Positions 10,932 to 19,353 of a stretch of 64,000 bases of DNA are shown in pieces; within the stretch, counting starts at the first letter, position 1; every line of letters begins with the position of its first letter. Origin of the DNA: Pseudaquabacterium inlustre (lineage in GTDB: Bacteria; Pseudomonadota; Gammaproteobacteria; Burkholderiales; Burkholderiaceae_C). The translations under genes and the position numbers were made by a program. The DNA lies in contig NZ_JBBUTH010000008.1 of NCBI RefSeq assembly GCF_038066595.1, positions 310,001 to 374,000 on the forward strand. Reading direction: 5' to 3'. The notes beneath the pieces were generated by a model. It saw only the letters and a program-made list of their open reading frames with translations, was not told the origin of the DNA and searched no databases.

Positions 10932-12398
10932 GCCGGCGATCACCTGCGCCACGGCGGCCGTGAGCCGCTTGGCGTAGGGCACATGCAGGAACTCGTTGGG
11001 CCCGTGGGCATTGCTCTTCGGGCCCAGCACGCCGCAGACCATCATCTGCGCCTTCGGGAAGCCCTGCTGCAGCATGTTCATCAGCGGGATCGTGCCGCCC
11101 TGGCCGATGTAGCCCACCGGCGCGCCGTAGTGCGCCAGGCTGGCCTCGTTGAGCGCACGCTCCAGCCAGGGTGAGAGTTCCGGGGCGTCCCAGCCGGTGG
11201 CGCCCAGCTCGCCGGCCCGGCCGTCGGGCTGGAAGGTCACCTTGGCCTGGTAGGGCGCGTTGTCTTCCAGCAGCGTCTTCAACTTCAGGCTGGCCTCGTG
11301 GCCGTTCACCAGCGGCGGCAGGCGCAGGCTGAGCTTGAACGCGGTGTAGGGCCGCAGCACATTGCCGGCGCTCTTGAGCTCCGGAAAGCCCTCGACGCCG
11401 GTGACGCTGAGCGTGGGCCGCCAGGTGCGGTTCAGCAGCGCCTCCACCGGGTCTTGCGTCATCGGCAGCGTGGGCGCGCCCTCGGCACCGCAGGCCCAGG
11501 GGTAGGACTTGAACACCGCATCGCCCAGCGTGGCCGCCGCGGCCTCGGCCTGCGCCACGCGGCTGGCCGGGATGTGGCAGTGGAAGGCCTCGGGCAGCAG
11601 CCGGCCGGTGCCCGAATCCTCCAGCCGATCCAGCACATGGCGCAGGATGCGGAAGCTGGACGGCACCACGCCGCTGGCATCGCCCGAGTGCACGCCCTCG
11701 GTCAGGATTTCCACCTTCAGCACGCCCGACACCATGCCGCGCAGGCTGGTGGTCAGCCACAGCTGGTCGTAGTTGCCGGCGCCCGAATCCAGGCACACCA
11801 CCAGGCTCACGTCGCCCAGGCGGGTGCGCAGCAGGTCCAGGTAGGGCGGCAGGTCGTGGCTGCCGCTTTCCTCGCAGGTCTCGATCAGGCCGACGATGCG
11901 CGGGTGCGGCAGGTTCTGGGCCTTCAAGGCCTCCACCGCGGTGACGGCGGCATAGATGGCATAGCCATCGTCGGCGCCGCCGCGGCCGTAGAGCAGGCCG
12001 TCCACGTACTTGGGCGTCCACGGGCCCAGGCCGTTGCGCCAGCCGTTGAACTCGGGCTGCTTGTCGAGGTGGCCGTACATCACCACGGTGTCGGTGCTGC
12101 CGGCCTTGGTGGATTCGATCTCGAAGAAGATCACCGGCGTGCGGCCTTCCAGGCGGATGACCTCCAGCGTCAGGCCCGGCACCTTGCGCGCCTCCACCCA
12201 CTGCGCGGCGTCGCGCACCACGCGCTCGATCAGCCCGTTCTTCTGCCAGTCGGTGTCGAACATCGGGCTCTTGGCCGGCACGGCGATGTAGTCGGTCAGC
12301 GCGGGCAGCAGGGCTTCGTCCCAGCGGCGATCGGCAAAGGCGCCCAGCGCGGCGGCTTCGTCGGGTTGCAGCGGTTGCAGCGGATCACGGGCGTTCAT
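10923..12398 (-). CDS. M20-family metallopeptidase (cytosolic dipeptidase-like)
   Basis: Zinc-dependent exopeptidase of the M20/ArgE/DapE/CNDP clan, predicted to hydrolyse dipeptides or N-acyl amino acids in the cytoplasm; 491 residues. Metal and catalytic motifs are visible: VVMYGHLDKQPE (first metal-site His, catalytic Asp), GRGGADDGYA (bridging Asp), ETCEESGSHD (catalytic Glu and metal Glu), CLDSGAGNYDQ, and HGPNEFLHV (last metal His). The dimerisation lid contains LTEGVHSGDASG. The ATG at 12398 has AGGAG five bases upstream, which rejects longer starts. Size and motifs favour the carnosinase/CNDP-like branch over DapE. It stands alone, with an alpha/beta hydrolase upstream on the same strand. 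Confidence 0.88.
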   Translation of the reverse strand: MNARDPLQPLQPDEAAALGAFADRRWDEALLPALTDYIAVPAKSPMFDTDWQKNGLIERVVRDAAQWVEARKVPGLTLEVIRLEGRTPVIFFEIESTKAGSTDTVVMYGHLDKQPEFNGWRNGLGPWTPKYVDGLLYGRGGADDGYAIYAAVTAVEALKAQNLPHPRIVGLIETCEESGSHDLPPYLDLLRTRLGDVSLVVCLDSGAGNYDQLWLTTSLRGMVSGVLKVEILTEGVHSGDASGVVPSSFRILRHVLDRLEDSGTGRLLPEAFHCHIPASRVAQAEAAAATLGDAVFKSYPWACGAEGAPTLPMTQDPVEALLNRTWRPTLSVTGVEGFPELKSAGNVLRPYTAFKLSLRLPPLVNGHEASLKLKTLLEDNAPYQAKVTFQPDGRAGELGATGWDAPELSPWLERALNEASLAHYGAPVGYIGQGGTIPLMNMLQQGFPKAQMMVCGVLGPKSNAHGPNEFLHVPYAKRLTAAVAQVIAGMP

Positions 12399-12481
12399 GG
12401 GCACTCCTGGCGCGGATGGGCGGGGCCATCGTGCGGCCCCGGCGGGTGAATGGGCCGCGGGTGGGCGGCCGAACCGGCAGT

Positions 12482-13363
12482 TTAGGCCGCGGCCCGCGGC
12501 TGTGCCGGCGCCGACACCGGCGCAAAGCGCGCCTGCAGCCAGGCCGTCAGGTCGGCCAGCACGCGGGCCTGCTCGGACTCGTTGAAGATCTCGTGCGCCA
12601 GGCCGGGGTAGGCGGTGGTCTGCACGCAGGCGGCCGGCGCGGCGGCGGCAAAGGCCGCGCTGCCGCGCGGTGCCACGCAGCGGTCGGCACCCGCATACAG
12701 CAGGCAGGTGGGCGTGCGCCATTGCGCGGCGCGTGCGCGCACCAGGGCGCCGGCGTCCAGCATGAAGCGCACCAGACGCGGCGCGATGCGGTCGTGCACC
12801 CGCGGGTCGGCCACGTAGGCGCGCACCACGGCCGGATCGCGACAGACCCACTCGGGCTTCAGGCCGTTGGCCACGGCCAGGTTCGGGGCGATCGGCCCCA
12901 GCACCGCCAGCAGGGCCTTCTGGGCCGCATTCATGCCCAGGTCCAGCGCTGGCGAGGACATCACCAGCCCGTCGACCGCCTGCCACCACGGCGCCGGCTG
13001 CGCGGCCAGGCCCTCGGCCACATAGCGCCCCACCACCAGGCCGCCCAGGCTGTGGCCCAGCAGCACCAGCGGCAGGCCGGGGTGTTGCGCGCGCACCTGC
13101 GCCAGCACGGCGCCCAGGTCGGCCAGCAGGCTGTCTGCGGCCGGGATCACACCGCGCGGTCCCTCACTGGCGCCATGGCCGCGGTGGTCGTAGGCCGCCA
13201 CGCCGAAGCCGGCAGCCGCAAGATGCCGCGCCACATGGGCGTAACGGCCGCTGTGCTCGCCCAGGCCATGCACCAGCAGCACCTGGCCGCGCAGCGGCGC
13301 GGTGGCTGGCACACCCGGGGCAAGATGCAGGCGCAGGCCGTCGGCGGTGACGAGTTCGGTCAT
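12482..13363 (-). CDS. Alpha/beta hydrolase, monoacylglycerol lipase-like
   Basis: Serine hydrolase of 293 residues resembling lysophospholipase/monoacylglycerol lipase. It has the family block LVHGLGEHSGRY near residue 31, AYDHRGHGASEG, the nucleophile elbow GHSLGGLV, an acidic residue in LLYAGADRCV and the catalytic His in YPGLAHEIFNE. No signal peptide is seen, so it should act in the cytoplasm or at the inner face of the membrane on monoacylglycerol or lysophospholipid; the substrate is inferred from family. It ends 83 bases before the peptidase gene on the same strand; co-transcription is possible but not evident. Confidence 0.85.
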   Translation of the reverse strand: MTELVTADGLRLHLAPGVPATAPLRGQVLLVHGLGEHSGRYAHVARHLAAAGFGVAAYDHRGHGASEGPRGVIPAADSLLADLGAVLAQVRAQHPGLPLVLLGHSLGGLVVGRYVAEGLAAQPAPWWQAVDGLVMSSPALDLGMNAAQKALLAVLGPIAPNLAVANGLKPEWVCRDPAVVRAYVADPRVHDRIAPRLVRFMLDAGALVRARAAQWRTPTCLLYAGADRCVAPRGSAAFAAAAPAACVQTTAYPGLAHEIFNESEQARVLADLTAWLQARFAPVSAPAQPRAAA

Positions 13364-13468
13364 CGGGCCAGTCTACGGTGGTGCCGCCTACACTGGCAGC
13401 CGCATCCACCCTGGCTTTCCCCTGCCCCGCCACCCTACAGCGCGCGCCGCCCGCGGCCGTGCCGGCCC

Positions 13469-14104
13469 ATGCCCCAGCCTGCCCCCTCGCGTTCCGCTGC
13501 GCCCCTGCCGTCGGCCACCGTGGCCCTGGCGGTGCTGCTGCTGACCGGCTGCGCCGCGGTGCCCGAGCTGCCGCTGCCCGACCACCCGCCGCCCGCGCCG
13601 GGCCAGCCCTGGGCGCGGGTGTCGATGCGCGCCGCGGTGCCGGCCAACGACCGCTTCTCGCTGCGCGTGCTGGCCGACGAGGCGCAGTGCCAGCAGCCGC
13701 AGCTGCTGACCCAGGGCAGCCCGCGCCAGCCGGCGCCCGCCGCGCGGCTGCGGGCCGGCCAGCGCGTGACGCTGGAGTTCGTGGTGCACCGCACCGGGCA
13801 AAGCGCCTGCAGCGTGCGCTGGAGCTTCGTGCCGCGCGCCGACCGCCTGTATCTGGTGCAGGGCATGACCGTGGCCGACGGCTGCCCGGCCCAGCTGTTC
13901 GACACCACCCAGCCCGAGCGCCCGCAGGCACCGCCCGACCTGCTGCTGCGCAGCACGTCCACCCAGGCCTGCGTGCCGCTGGGCCAGGCGCAGGCCGCGC
14001 GCAGCCAGGCCGTCTCGCCGATCCGCGGTGGCCAGGTGAACGGCGAGGCGGTGCTGAACCCGCGCGCCACCACCGACGACCTGCGCGGGCTGATCACGCC
14101 ATGA
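13469..14104 (+). CDS. Hypothetical lipoprotein
   Basis: I do not recognise a family. The 211-residue product begins with a hydrophobic signal and a lipobox LLTGC (Cys28), so it should be lipid-anchored. The mature part starts with a Pro-rich linker and continues as a beta-rich stretch (TLEFVVHRTGQSACSVRWSFV) with four further cysteines, which could form two disulfides. The ATG at 13469 is chosen because it places the lipobox at the usual distance. The stop overlaps the start of the next gene (ATGA), so it is very likely co-expressed with the secreted protease. It may be an envelope partner or substrate of that protease; this is inference. Confidence 0.72.
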   Translation: MPQPAPSRSAAPLPSATVALAVLLLTGCAAVPELPLPDHPPPAPGQPWARVSMRAAVPANDRFSLRVLADEAQCQQPQLLTQGSPRQPAPAARLRAGQRVTLEFVVHRTGQSACSVRWSFVPRADRLYLVQGMTVADGCPAQLFDTTQPERPQAPPDLLLRSTSTQACVPLGQAQAARSQAVSPIRGGQVNGEAVLNPRATTDDLRGLITP

Positions 14105-14811
14105 GCCGCCGCCTGGCCCCCACCACAGCACTGGCCGCTCTGGCCGCTCTGACCGCGCTGGCCATGGCCGCCATCGCCGGGCCCGCCCGGGCGCTGACGC
14201 CCGCCGAGCTGTTCGCCCAGGTGGCGCCCAGCGTGTGGCGGGTGCAGACCTTCGACCGCGACGGCCTGCCACTGGGCCAGGGCAGCGGCGTGGTGACCGG
14301 CTTTGCCGAACTGGTGACCAACTGCCATGTGCTGGCCAAGGCGCAGCGCGTGCAGATCCGCCGCGACGGCCTGCCGCAACCGCTGCCGGCGCGCCTGGCG
14401 CGCTGGGACGTGCAGCGCGACCTGTGCCAGCTGTCGGTGCCCGGCCTCACCGCGCCGGCCGTGCGCCTGGGCCGTGCCGACCAGGCCACCGTGGGCCAGG
14501 CGGCCTACACCGTGGGCCATCCCAAGGGCCTGGACCTGACGCTGGCCGCCGGCCTGGTGTCGTCGATCCGCCGCAACGACGCCGGCCAGCTGGTGCTGCT
14601 GCAGACCTCGGCCGCGATCTCCGGCGGCTCGTCGGGCGGCGCGCTGTTCAACGAGCAGGGCGAGCTGCTGGGTCTGACCACGCTGGGCATCTTCGGCGGC
14701 GACAGCCAGAACCTGAACTTCGCGATCCCCGCCGAATGGATCCTGGACCTGCCCCGACGGCACGAGGCCGCCCGCGCGGCGGCCCGGGCAGCGGCCGCCG
14801 CCAGCCGCTGA
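14101..14811 (+). CDS. Secreted trypsin-like serine protease
   Basis: Predicted periplasmic or exported chymotrypsin-fold protease (S1C/DegP-like catalytic domain without PDZ domains); 236 residues. The signal peptide ends near ARA-LTP. Catalytic residues are visible as His76 in TNCHVLA, Asp107 in QRDLCQL and Ser178 in SGGSSGGAL, with the family GSGVVTG before the His and TVGHPKGLDLT before the Ser. The C-terminus is an Ala/Arg-rich helix (HEAARAAARAAAAA). DegP/DegQ have one or two PDZ domains; this is a minimal protease. It is translationally coupled to the upstream lipoprotein and ends 22 bases before the promoter of the sulfur-response operon, in the same direction. Confidence 0.85.
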   Translation: MSRRLAPTTALAALAALTALAMAAIAGPARALTPAELFAQVAPSVWRVQTFDRDGLPLGQGSGVVTGFAELVTNCHVLAKAQRVQIRRDGLPQPLPARLARWDVQRDLCQLSVPGLTAPAVRLGRADQATVGQAAYTVGHPKGLDLTLAAGLVSSIRRNDAGQLVLLQTSAAISGGSSGGALFNEQGELLGLTTLGIFGGDSQNLNFAIPAEWILDLPRRHEAARAAARAAAAASR

Positions 14812-14833
14812 AGTCCCACCCGGCAACCCGGTC

Positions 14834-14863
14834 TTGATACCCGGAGGGGGTATGGTCTAAGAT
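14834..14863 (+). promoter_or_regulatory. Sigma-70-type promoter of the RND/SQR operon
   Basis: TTGATA (14834-14839) and TAAGAT (14858-14863), separated by 18 bases, match -35 and -10 hexamers well for this genome. A start about seven bases after the -10 would fall on or next to the A of the ATG at 14870, implying a leaderless mRNA. Two dyads overlap it. Confidence 0.7.
14837..14853. promoter_or_regulatory. CsoR/CstR-type operator 1
   Basis: Perfect dyad ATACCC-N5-GGGTAT overlapping the -35 hexamer and the promoter spacer. TA-flanked C-tract/G-tract dyads of this kind are the known operators of DUF156 (CsoR/CstR/FrmR) repressors, and such a gene ends this operon at 21287. Confidence 0.72.
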
Positions 14864-14878
14864 ACCCACATGGGTATC
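14861..14878. promoter_or_regulatory. CsoR/CstR-type operator 2, overlapping -10 and start codon
   Basis: Perfect dyad GATACCC-N4-GGGTATC. Its left arm overlaps the -10 hexamer and its right arm lies in codons 1-3 of the adaptor gene. Centre-to-centre distance to operator 1 is about 24-25 bases. Occupation of either site should block polymerase. Confidence 0.72.
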
Positions 14879-15991
14879 AAGCACCGCCATTCCTTCGCCG
14901 CCGGCCTGACGGCCGCCGCCTTGTCGATCGCCGCGCTGGCCGCCGCCGGCCTGGCACAGGCCGCCACGCCGGTGCCCACCGTGGTCACACGCGGCGCCGC
15001 CGCGGCCGGTGCGCAGTCGCTGGACGGCGTGCTGCAGCCGGTGCGCCAGGCCACGCTGGCCGCCCAGGTGGGTGGCAACGTGGTGGCCCTGCTGGTCAAG
15101 GCGGGCGACCGCGTGAAGGCCGGCCAGCCGGTGGCGCGTGTGGACGAGCGCGAGCTGCAGGCCGGCGTGCTGCGCAGCGAGGCCGGCGTGGCGCAGGCCG
15201 AGGCCGAGTGGCGCAACGCCAAGCTGGCCGCCGAGCGTGCGCGCGAGCTGCGCGGCCAGGGCTTCGTCAGCCAGGCTGCGCTGGACCAGGCCGAAACCAC
15301 GCTGAAGGGCGCCCAGGCCGGCGTGGCGCAAGCCCAGGCCGGCCGCGCCCAGGCCAGCCTGGCGCGCGGCTTCACCACCGTGGCCGCGCCCTACGACGCC
15401 GTGGTGCTGGCCACCCATGTGGAAGCCGGCGACCTGGCCACGCCGGGCCGCGCCATCGCCACCGTCTACGCCCCCGGCGCGCTGCGCGCCGTGGTGCAGG
15501 TGCCGGCCTCGCTGGCCGCCGCAGCCCGTGGTGCGCAACAGGTGCAGGTGGAACTGGCCGACGGCCAGCGCGTCACGCCGGTGGCGCGCAACCTGCTGCC
15601 AGGCGCCGACGCTGTGTCGCAGACCGTGGAATGGCGCCTCGACCTGCCGGCCGAGCTGGCCGCCAAGGCGGGCGCCGGTCAACCGCTGCTGCCGGGCCAG
15701 CAACTGCGCGTGCACTTCCAGGGCGCGGCCGGGGTGGCGCCCGCCCCGGCCGCCGACGCGCCGCTGATGGTACCCGCCGCCGCGGTGCTGCGCCGCGGCG
15801 AACTCACCGCCGTCTACGTGGCCCAGGGCCCGCGCTTCGTGCTGCGCGCGGTGCGCACCGGCGCCAGCCGCGGGGCTGATGGCATCGAGATTCTGGCCGG
15901 CGTGAAGCCCGGCGAGCGCCTGGCCGCCGACGCCGTGCGCGCCGGCCTGGCCGATGCCACGCCGGCCACGCCAGCCACCCCGACCCCCTGA
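14870..15991 (+). CDS. RND efflux periplasmic adaptor (membrane fusion protein)
   Basis: Periplasmic adaptor joining an RND pump to an outer-membrane channel; 373 residues. A signal peptide (MGIKHRHSF to GLAQA-ATP) is followed by a lipoyl half-motif (VGGNVVALLVKAGDRVKAGQPVARVDE), an alpha-helical hairpin of Ala/Glu/Gln-rich heptads (about 100-165), the second lipoyl half (VAAPYDAVVLATHVEAGDLATPG), a beta-barrel and a membrane-proximal domain. The ATG at 14870 is the only start that leaves a signal peptide, although it has no upstream Shine-Dalgarno and sits inside an operator. It is the first gene of the RND/SQR operon; no TolC-like outer-membrane factor is encoded nearby. Substrate unknown. 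Confidence 0.9.
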   Translation: MGIKHRHSFAAGLTAAALSIAALAAAGLAQAATPVPTVVTRGAAAAGAQSLDGVLQPVRQATLAAQVGGNVVALLVKAGDRVKAGQPVARVDERELQAGVLRSEAGVAQAEAEWRNAKLAAERARELRGQGFVSQAALDQAETTLKGAQAGVAQAQAGRAQASLARGFTTVAAPYDAVVLATHVEAGDLATPGRAIATVYAPGALRAVVQVPASLAAAARGAQQVQVELADGQRVTPVARNLLPGADAVSQTVEWRLDLPAELAAKAGAGQPLLPGQQLRVHFQGAAGVAPAPAADAPLMVPAAAVLRRGELTAVYVAQGPRFVLRAVRTGASRGADGIEILAGVKPGERLAADAVRAGLADATPATPATPTP

Positions 15992-16031
15992 ATCCGTGAG
16001 CCCGCACCCCGACGCCCGAGACCCGCAGGCC

Positions 16032-19000
16032 ATGCCCGATACCCCGACCCCCATCCCGGTGCCCGCCCCCCTGGGCGTGGCTGGCCGCCTGGCCGCCGCC
16101 TTCCAGGCCAATGCCCTGACCCCGCTGCTGGCCCTGGTGGCGCTGCTGCTGGGCCTGTTTGCCGTGCTGGTGACGCCGCGCGAGGAAGAGCCGCAGATCA
16201 ACGTCACGATGGCCAATGTGCTGATCCCCTTCCCGGGGGCCAGCAGCGCCGACGTGCAGGCCATGGTGGCGCGCCCGGCCGAACAGGTGCTGGGCCAGAT
16301 CGCCGGCATCGAGCACACCTTCTCGGTGTCGCGCCCCGGCATGGCGGTGCTGACCGTGCAGTTCAAGGTGGGCGTGCCGCGCACCGAGGCGCTGGTGCGG
16401 CTGTATGACGTGCTCAATGCCAACCAGGACTGGCTGCCGGCGGGCCTGGGCACGCTGGCGCCCATCGTCAAGCCCAAGGGCATCGACGACGTGCCGGTGC
16501 TGGCCGTGACGCTGTGGGCGCCGCAGGACGGCAGCGCGCTGGCGCTGGAGCGCGTGGCCCACACGCTGGAGGCCGAACTGAAGCGCGTGCCCGGCGCGCG
16601 CGAGGTGCAGACCCTCGGCGGCCCCGGCCGCGTGGTGGAGGTGGCGCTGGACCCGACCCGGCTGCGCGAGCGCGGCGTCGACCTGCTGAAGCTCAAGGCC
16701 ATGCTGGCCGCCGCCAACGTGGGCATGCCCGCCGGCGCCGTGGCGCAGCGCGGTGCCGCCGGCACGCTGACCGTGCAGACCGGCGAGTTCCTGGCCTCGG
16801 CCGACGAGGTGGCGGGCCTGATCGTCGGCAGCCACGCCGGCCGCCCGGTGTACCTGCGCGAGGTGGCCACGGTGCGCGACGGCGCCGCGCAGCCGCAGCG
16901 CTATGTGTGGTTCACGCCCGGCGCGGGCCAGGCTGCCGCCGGCGCCAGCGCCGCCAGCGCCCCGGTGGGCGCCGTGCACCCGGCCGTCACGCTCACGGTC
17001 ACCAAGAAGCCCGGCCAGAACGCGGTGGACGTGGCCGCCGGCGCGCGCGCCCGGGTGGAGCAGCTGCGCAACACGGTGCTGCCCGAGGGCATCGAGGCCA
17101 CCATCACCCGCGACTACGGCGAAACCGCCGCCGAGAAGGCCAACAAGCTGATCCAGAAGCTGGGCTTCGCCACGGCCTCCGTCATCCTGCTGGTGGGCCT
17201 GGCGCTGGGCCGGCGCGAGGCCATCATCGTCGGCGCCGCGGTGATCCTGACGCTCACCGCCACGCTGTTCGCCAGCTGGGCCTGGGGCTTCACGCTCAAC
17301 CGCGTGAGCCTGTTCGCGCTGATCTTCTCGATCGGCATCCTGGTCGACGACGCCATCGTGGTGGTGGAGAACATCCACCGCCATCAGCAGCTCGATCCGG
17401 CCAGGCCGCTGCGCGAGATCATCCCGGCGGCGGTGGACGAAGTGGGCGGCCCCACCATCCTGGCCACGCTGACGGTGATCGCCGCGCTGCTGCCGATGGC
17501 CTTCGTGTCGGGCCTGATGGGCCCGTACATGAGCCCGATCCCGATCAACAGCAGCCTGGGCATGGCGCTGTCGCTGGCCATCGCCTTCACCGTGACACCC
17601 TGGCTGGCGCTGAAGCTGATGAAGCCGGTGGCCCCTCACGGCGACGGCGCGACTGCCGGCCACGGCGGCCTGGCGGGCAAGCTGGAGCGCGGCTTCGAGC
17701 GCCTGCTGCGCCCGCTGCTGGCCAGTGCGCGCAAGCGCTGGCTGCTGCTGGGTGGCATCGTCGCGGCCTTGCTGCTGTCGGTGGGGCTGGCCGTGGTGCC
17801 GACCTGGGCCATTGGGGTGGTGCTGAAGATGCTGCCCTTCGACAACAAGAGCGAGTTCCAGCTTGTCGTCGAGATGCCGGCCGGCACGCCGCTGGAAGAC
17901 ACGGCCGCCACGCTGCAGACCCTGGCCGCCCACCTGGCCACGCAGCCCGAGGTGCGCGACCTGCAGGGCTATGCCGGCACCGCCAGCCCGATCACCTTCA
18001 ATGGCCTGGTGCGCCAGTACTACCTGCGCGCCGATGCCGAGCAGGGCGACCTGCAGGTGAACCTGGTGGACAAGCACCACCGCAAGGAGCAGAGCCATGC
18101 CATCGCCCAGCGCCTGCAGCCGGCGCTGATCGCCATCGCCCAGGCACACGGCGCGCGGCTGAAGCTGGTGGAGGTGCCGCCCGGCCCGCCGGTGCTCAGC
18201 CCGCTGGTGGCCGAGGTCTACGGCCCCGACGAGGCCGGCCGCCAGCGCGTGGCCGCCGAGGTGGCCAAGGCCTTCGCTGCCACACCCGACGTGGTGGGCA
18301 TCGACACCACGCTGAAGGAGGACGCGCCGCGCGCCTTCCTGCGCGTGCAGCGCCAGCACGCCGAGAGCCTGGGCATCCCGGTGGCGCAGATCGCGCAGAC
18401 GGTGCAGGCCGCGCTGTCGGGCACCGATGCCGCCTGGCTGCACGATGGCAGCAAGTACCCGGTGCCCGTGCGCCTGCAGCTGCCGCGTGACGCGCAGGTG
18501 GGGCTGGACGCGCTGCTGGCCCTGCCGCTGCTGGCCGCCAACGGCCAGCAGGTGCCGTTGTCGGAGTTGGTGCGCGTGGAGCGCGGCGTGATCGACAAGC
18601 CGCTGTTCACCAAGGACCTGCAGGGCGTGAGCTATGTGCTGGCCGATGTGGGCAGGCGCGATGCGAAGCTGGCCCCCACGTTGCCCGATTCACCGCTGTA
18701 CGGCCTGGCCGCCATCCGCAGCCATCTCGACAAGCTGGGCCTGCAGGAGTACTGGATCGCCCAGCCCGCCGACCCCTACCGCGCCTACGCGCTGAAGTGG
18801 GACGGCGAGTGGCAGGTCACCTACGAGACCTTCCGCGACATGGGCGCCGCCTACGCTGTGGGCCTGATCCTGATCTACCTGCTGGTGGTCGCGCAGTTCA
18901 GAAGCTACGTGACGCCGCTGGTGATCATGGCGCCGATCCCGTTGACGATGATCGGCGTGATGCCCGGCCATGCGCTGCTGGGCGCGCAGTTCACCGCCAC

Positions 19001-19319
19001 CAGCATGATCGGCATGATCGCGCTGGCCGGCATCATCGTGCGCAACAGCATCCTGCTGGTCGACTTCACCCGGCTGCAGGTGGCCCAAGGCCTGGGCTTT
19101 GCCGACGCGGTGGTGCGCTCGGCCGCGGTGCGGGCGCAGCCCATCGCGCTGACGGCGCTGGCTGCGATGATCGGCGCGCTGTTCATCCTCGACGACCCGA
19201 TCTTCAACGGCCTGGCCGTCTCGCTGATCTTCGGCATCCTGGTGTCCACGCTGCTCACGCTGGTGGTCATCCCGGTGCTGTATTACGCCGTGTACCGGCG
19301 CCACCACGAGACCGCCTGA
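16032..19319 (+). CDS. RND-family efflux transporter permease
   Basis: Inner-membrane proton-driven pump of the AcrB/MexF superfamily, 1095 residues. It has the first membrane helix near residues 25-45, porter-domain blocks including PGASSADVQ, TM4 with GILVDDAIVVVEN (paired aspartates for proton relay), a long periplasmic loop in each half, and late helices around MIGMIALAGIIVRNSILLVDF. The ATG at 16032 is used; a GTG at 15996 just after the adaptor stop would add 12 residues. The sequence is not obviously CzcA-like, so metal export is not implied. Its place with sulfide:quinone oxidoreductase and a CsoR-type repressor suggests export of a reactive sulfur species, a sulfur-conjugated compound or a redox-active toxicant; this is inference. 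Confidence 0.92.
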   Translation: MPDTPTPIPVPAPLGVAGRLAAAFQANALTPLLALVALLLGLFAVLVTPREEEPQINVTMANVLIPFPGASSADVQAMVARPAEQVLGQIAGIEHTFSVSRPGMAVLTVQFKVGVPRTEALVRLYDVLNANQDWLPAGLGTLAPIVKPKGIDDVPVLAVTLWAPQDGSALALERVAHTLEAELKRVPGAREVQTLGGPGRVVEVALDPTRLRERGVDLLKLKAMLAAANVGMPAGAVAQRGAAGTLTVQTGEFLASADEVAGLIVGSHAGRPVYLREVATVRDGAAQPQRYVWFTPGAGQAAAGASAASAPVGAVHPAVTLTVTKKPGQNAVDVAAGARARVEQLRNTVLPEGIEATITRDYGETAAEKANKLIQKLGFATASVILLVGLALGRREAIIVGAAVILTLTATLFASWAWGFTLNRVSLFALIFSIGILVDDAIVVVENIHRHQQLDPARPLREIIPAAVDEVGGPTILATLTVIAALLPMAFVSGLMGPYMSPIPINSSLGMALSLAIAFTVTPWLALKLMKPVAPHGDGATAGHGGLAGKLERGFERLLRPLLASARKRWLLLGGIVAALLLSVGLAVVPTWAIGVVLKMLPFDNKSEFQLVVEMPAGTPLEDTAATLQTLAAHLATQPEVRDLQGYAGTASPITFNGLVRQYYLRADAEQGDLQVNLVDKHHRKEQSHAIAQRLQPALIAIAQAHGARLKLVEVPPGPPVLSPLVAEVYGPDEAGRQRVAAEVAKAFAATPDVVGIDTTLKEDAPRAFLRVQRQHAESLGIPVAQIAQTVQAALSGTDAAWLHDGSKYPVPVRLQLPRDAQVGLDALLALPLLAANGQQVPLSELVRVERGVIDKPLFTKDLQGVSYVLADVGRRDAKLAPTLPDSPLYGLAAIRSHLDKLGLQEYWIAQPADPYRAYALKWDGEWQVTYETFRDMGAAYAVGLILIYLLVVAQFRSYVTPLVIMAPIPLTMIGVMPGHALLGAQFTATSMIGMIALAGIIVRNSILLVDFTRLQVAQGLGFADAVVRSAAVRAQPIALTALAAMIGALFILDDPIFNGLAVSLIFGILVSTLLTLVVIPVLYYAVYRRHHETA

Positions 19320-19353
19320 GCCACGACGCCGGCGGCATGAGGAGACAGACAGC

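Noticed and set aside
15804..18443. Minus-strand open frame of about 880 codons within the RND transporter gene
   Set aside because: His/Gln/Gly-rich shadow; the plus strand shows RND motifs throughout.
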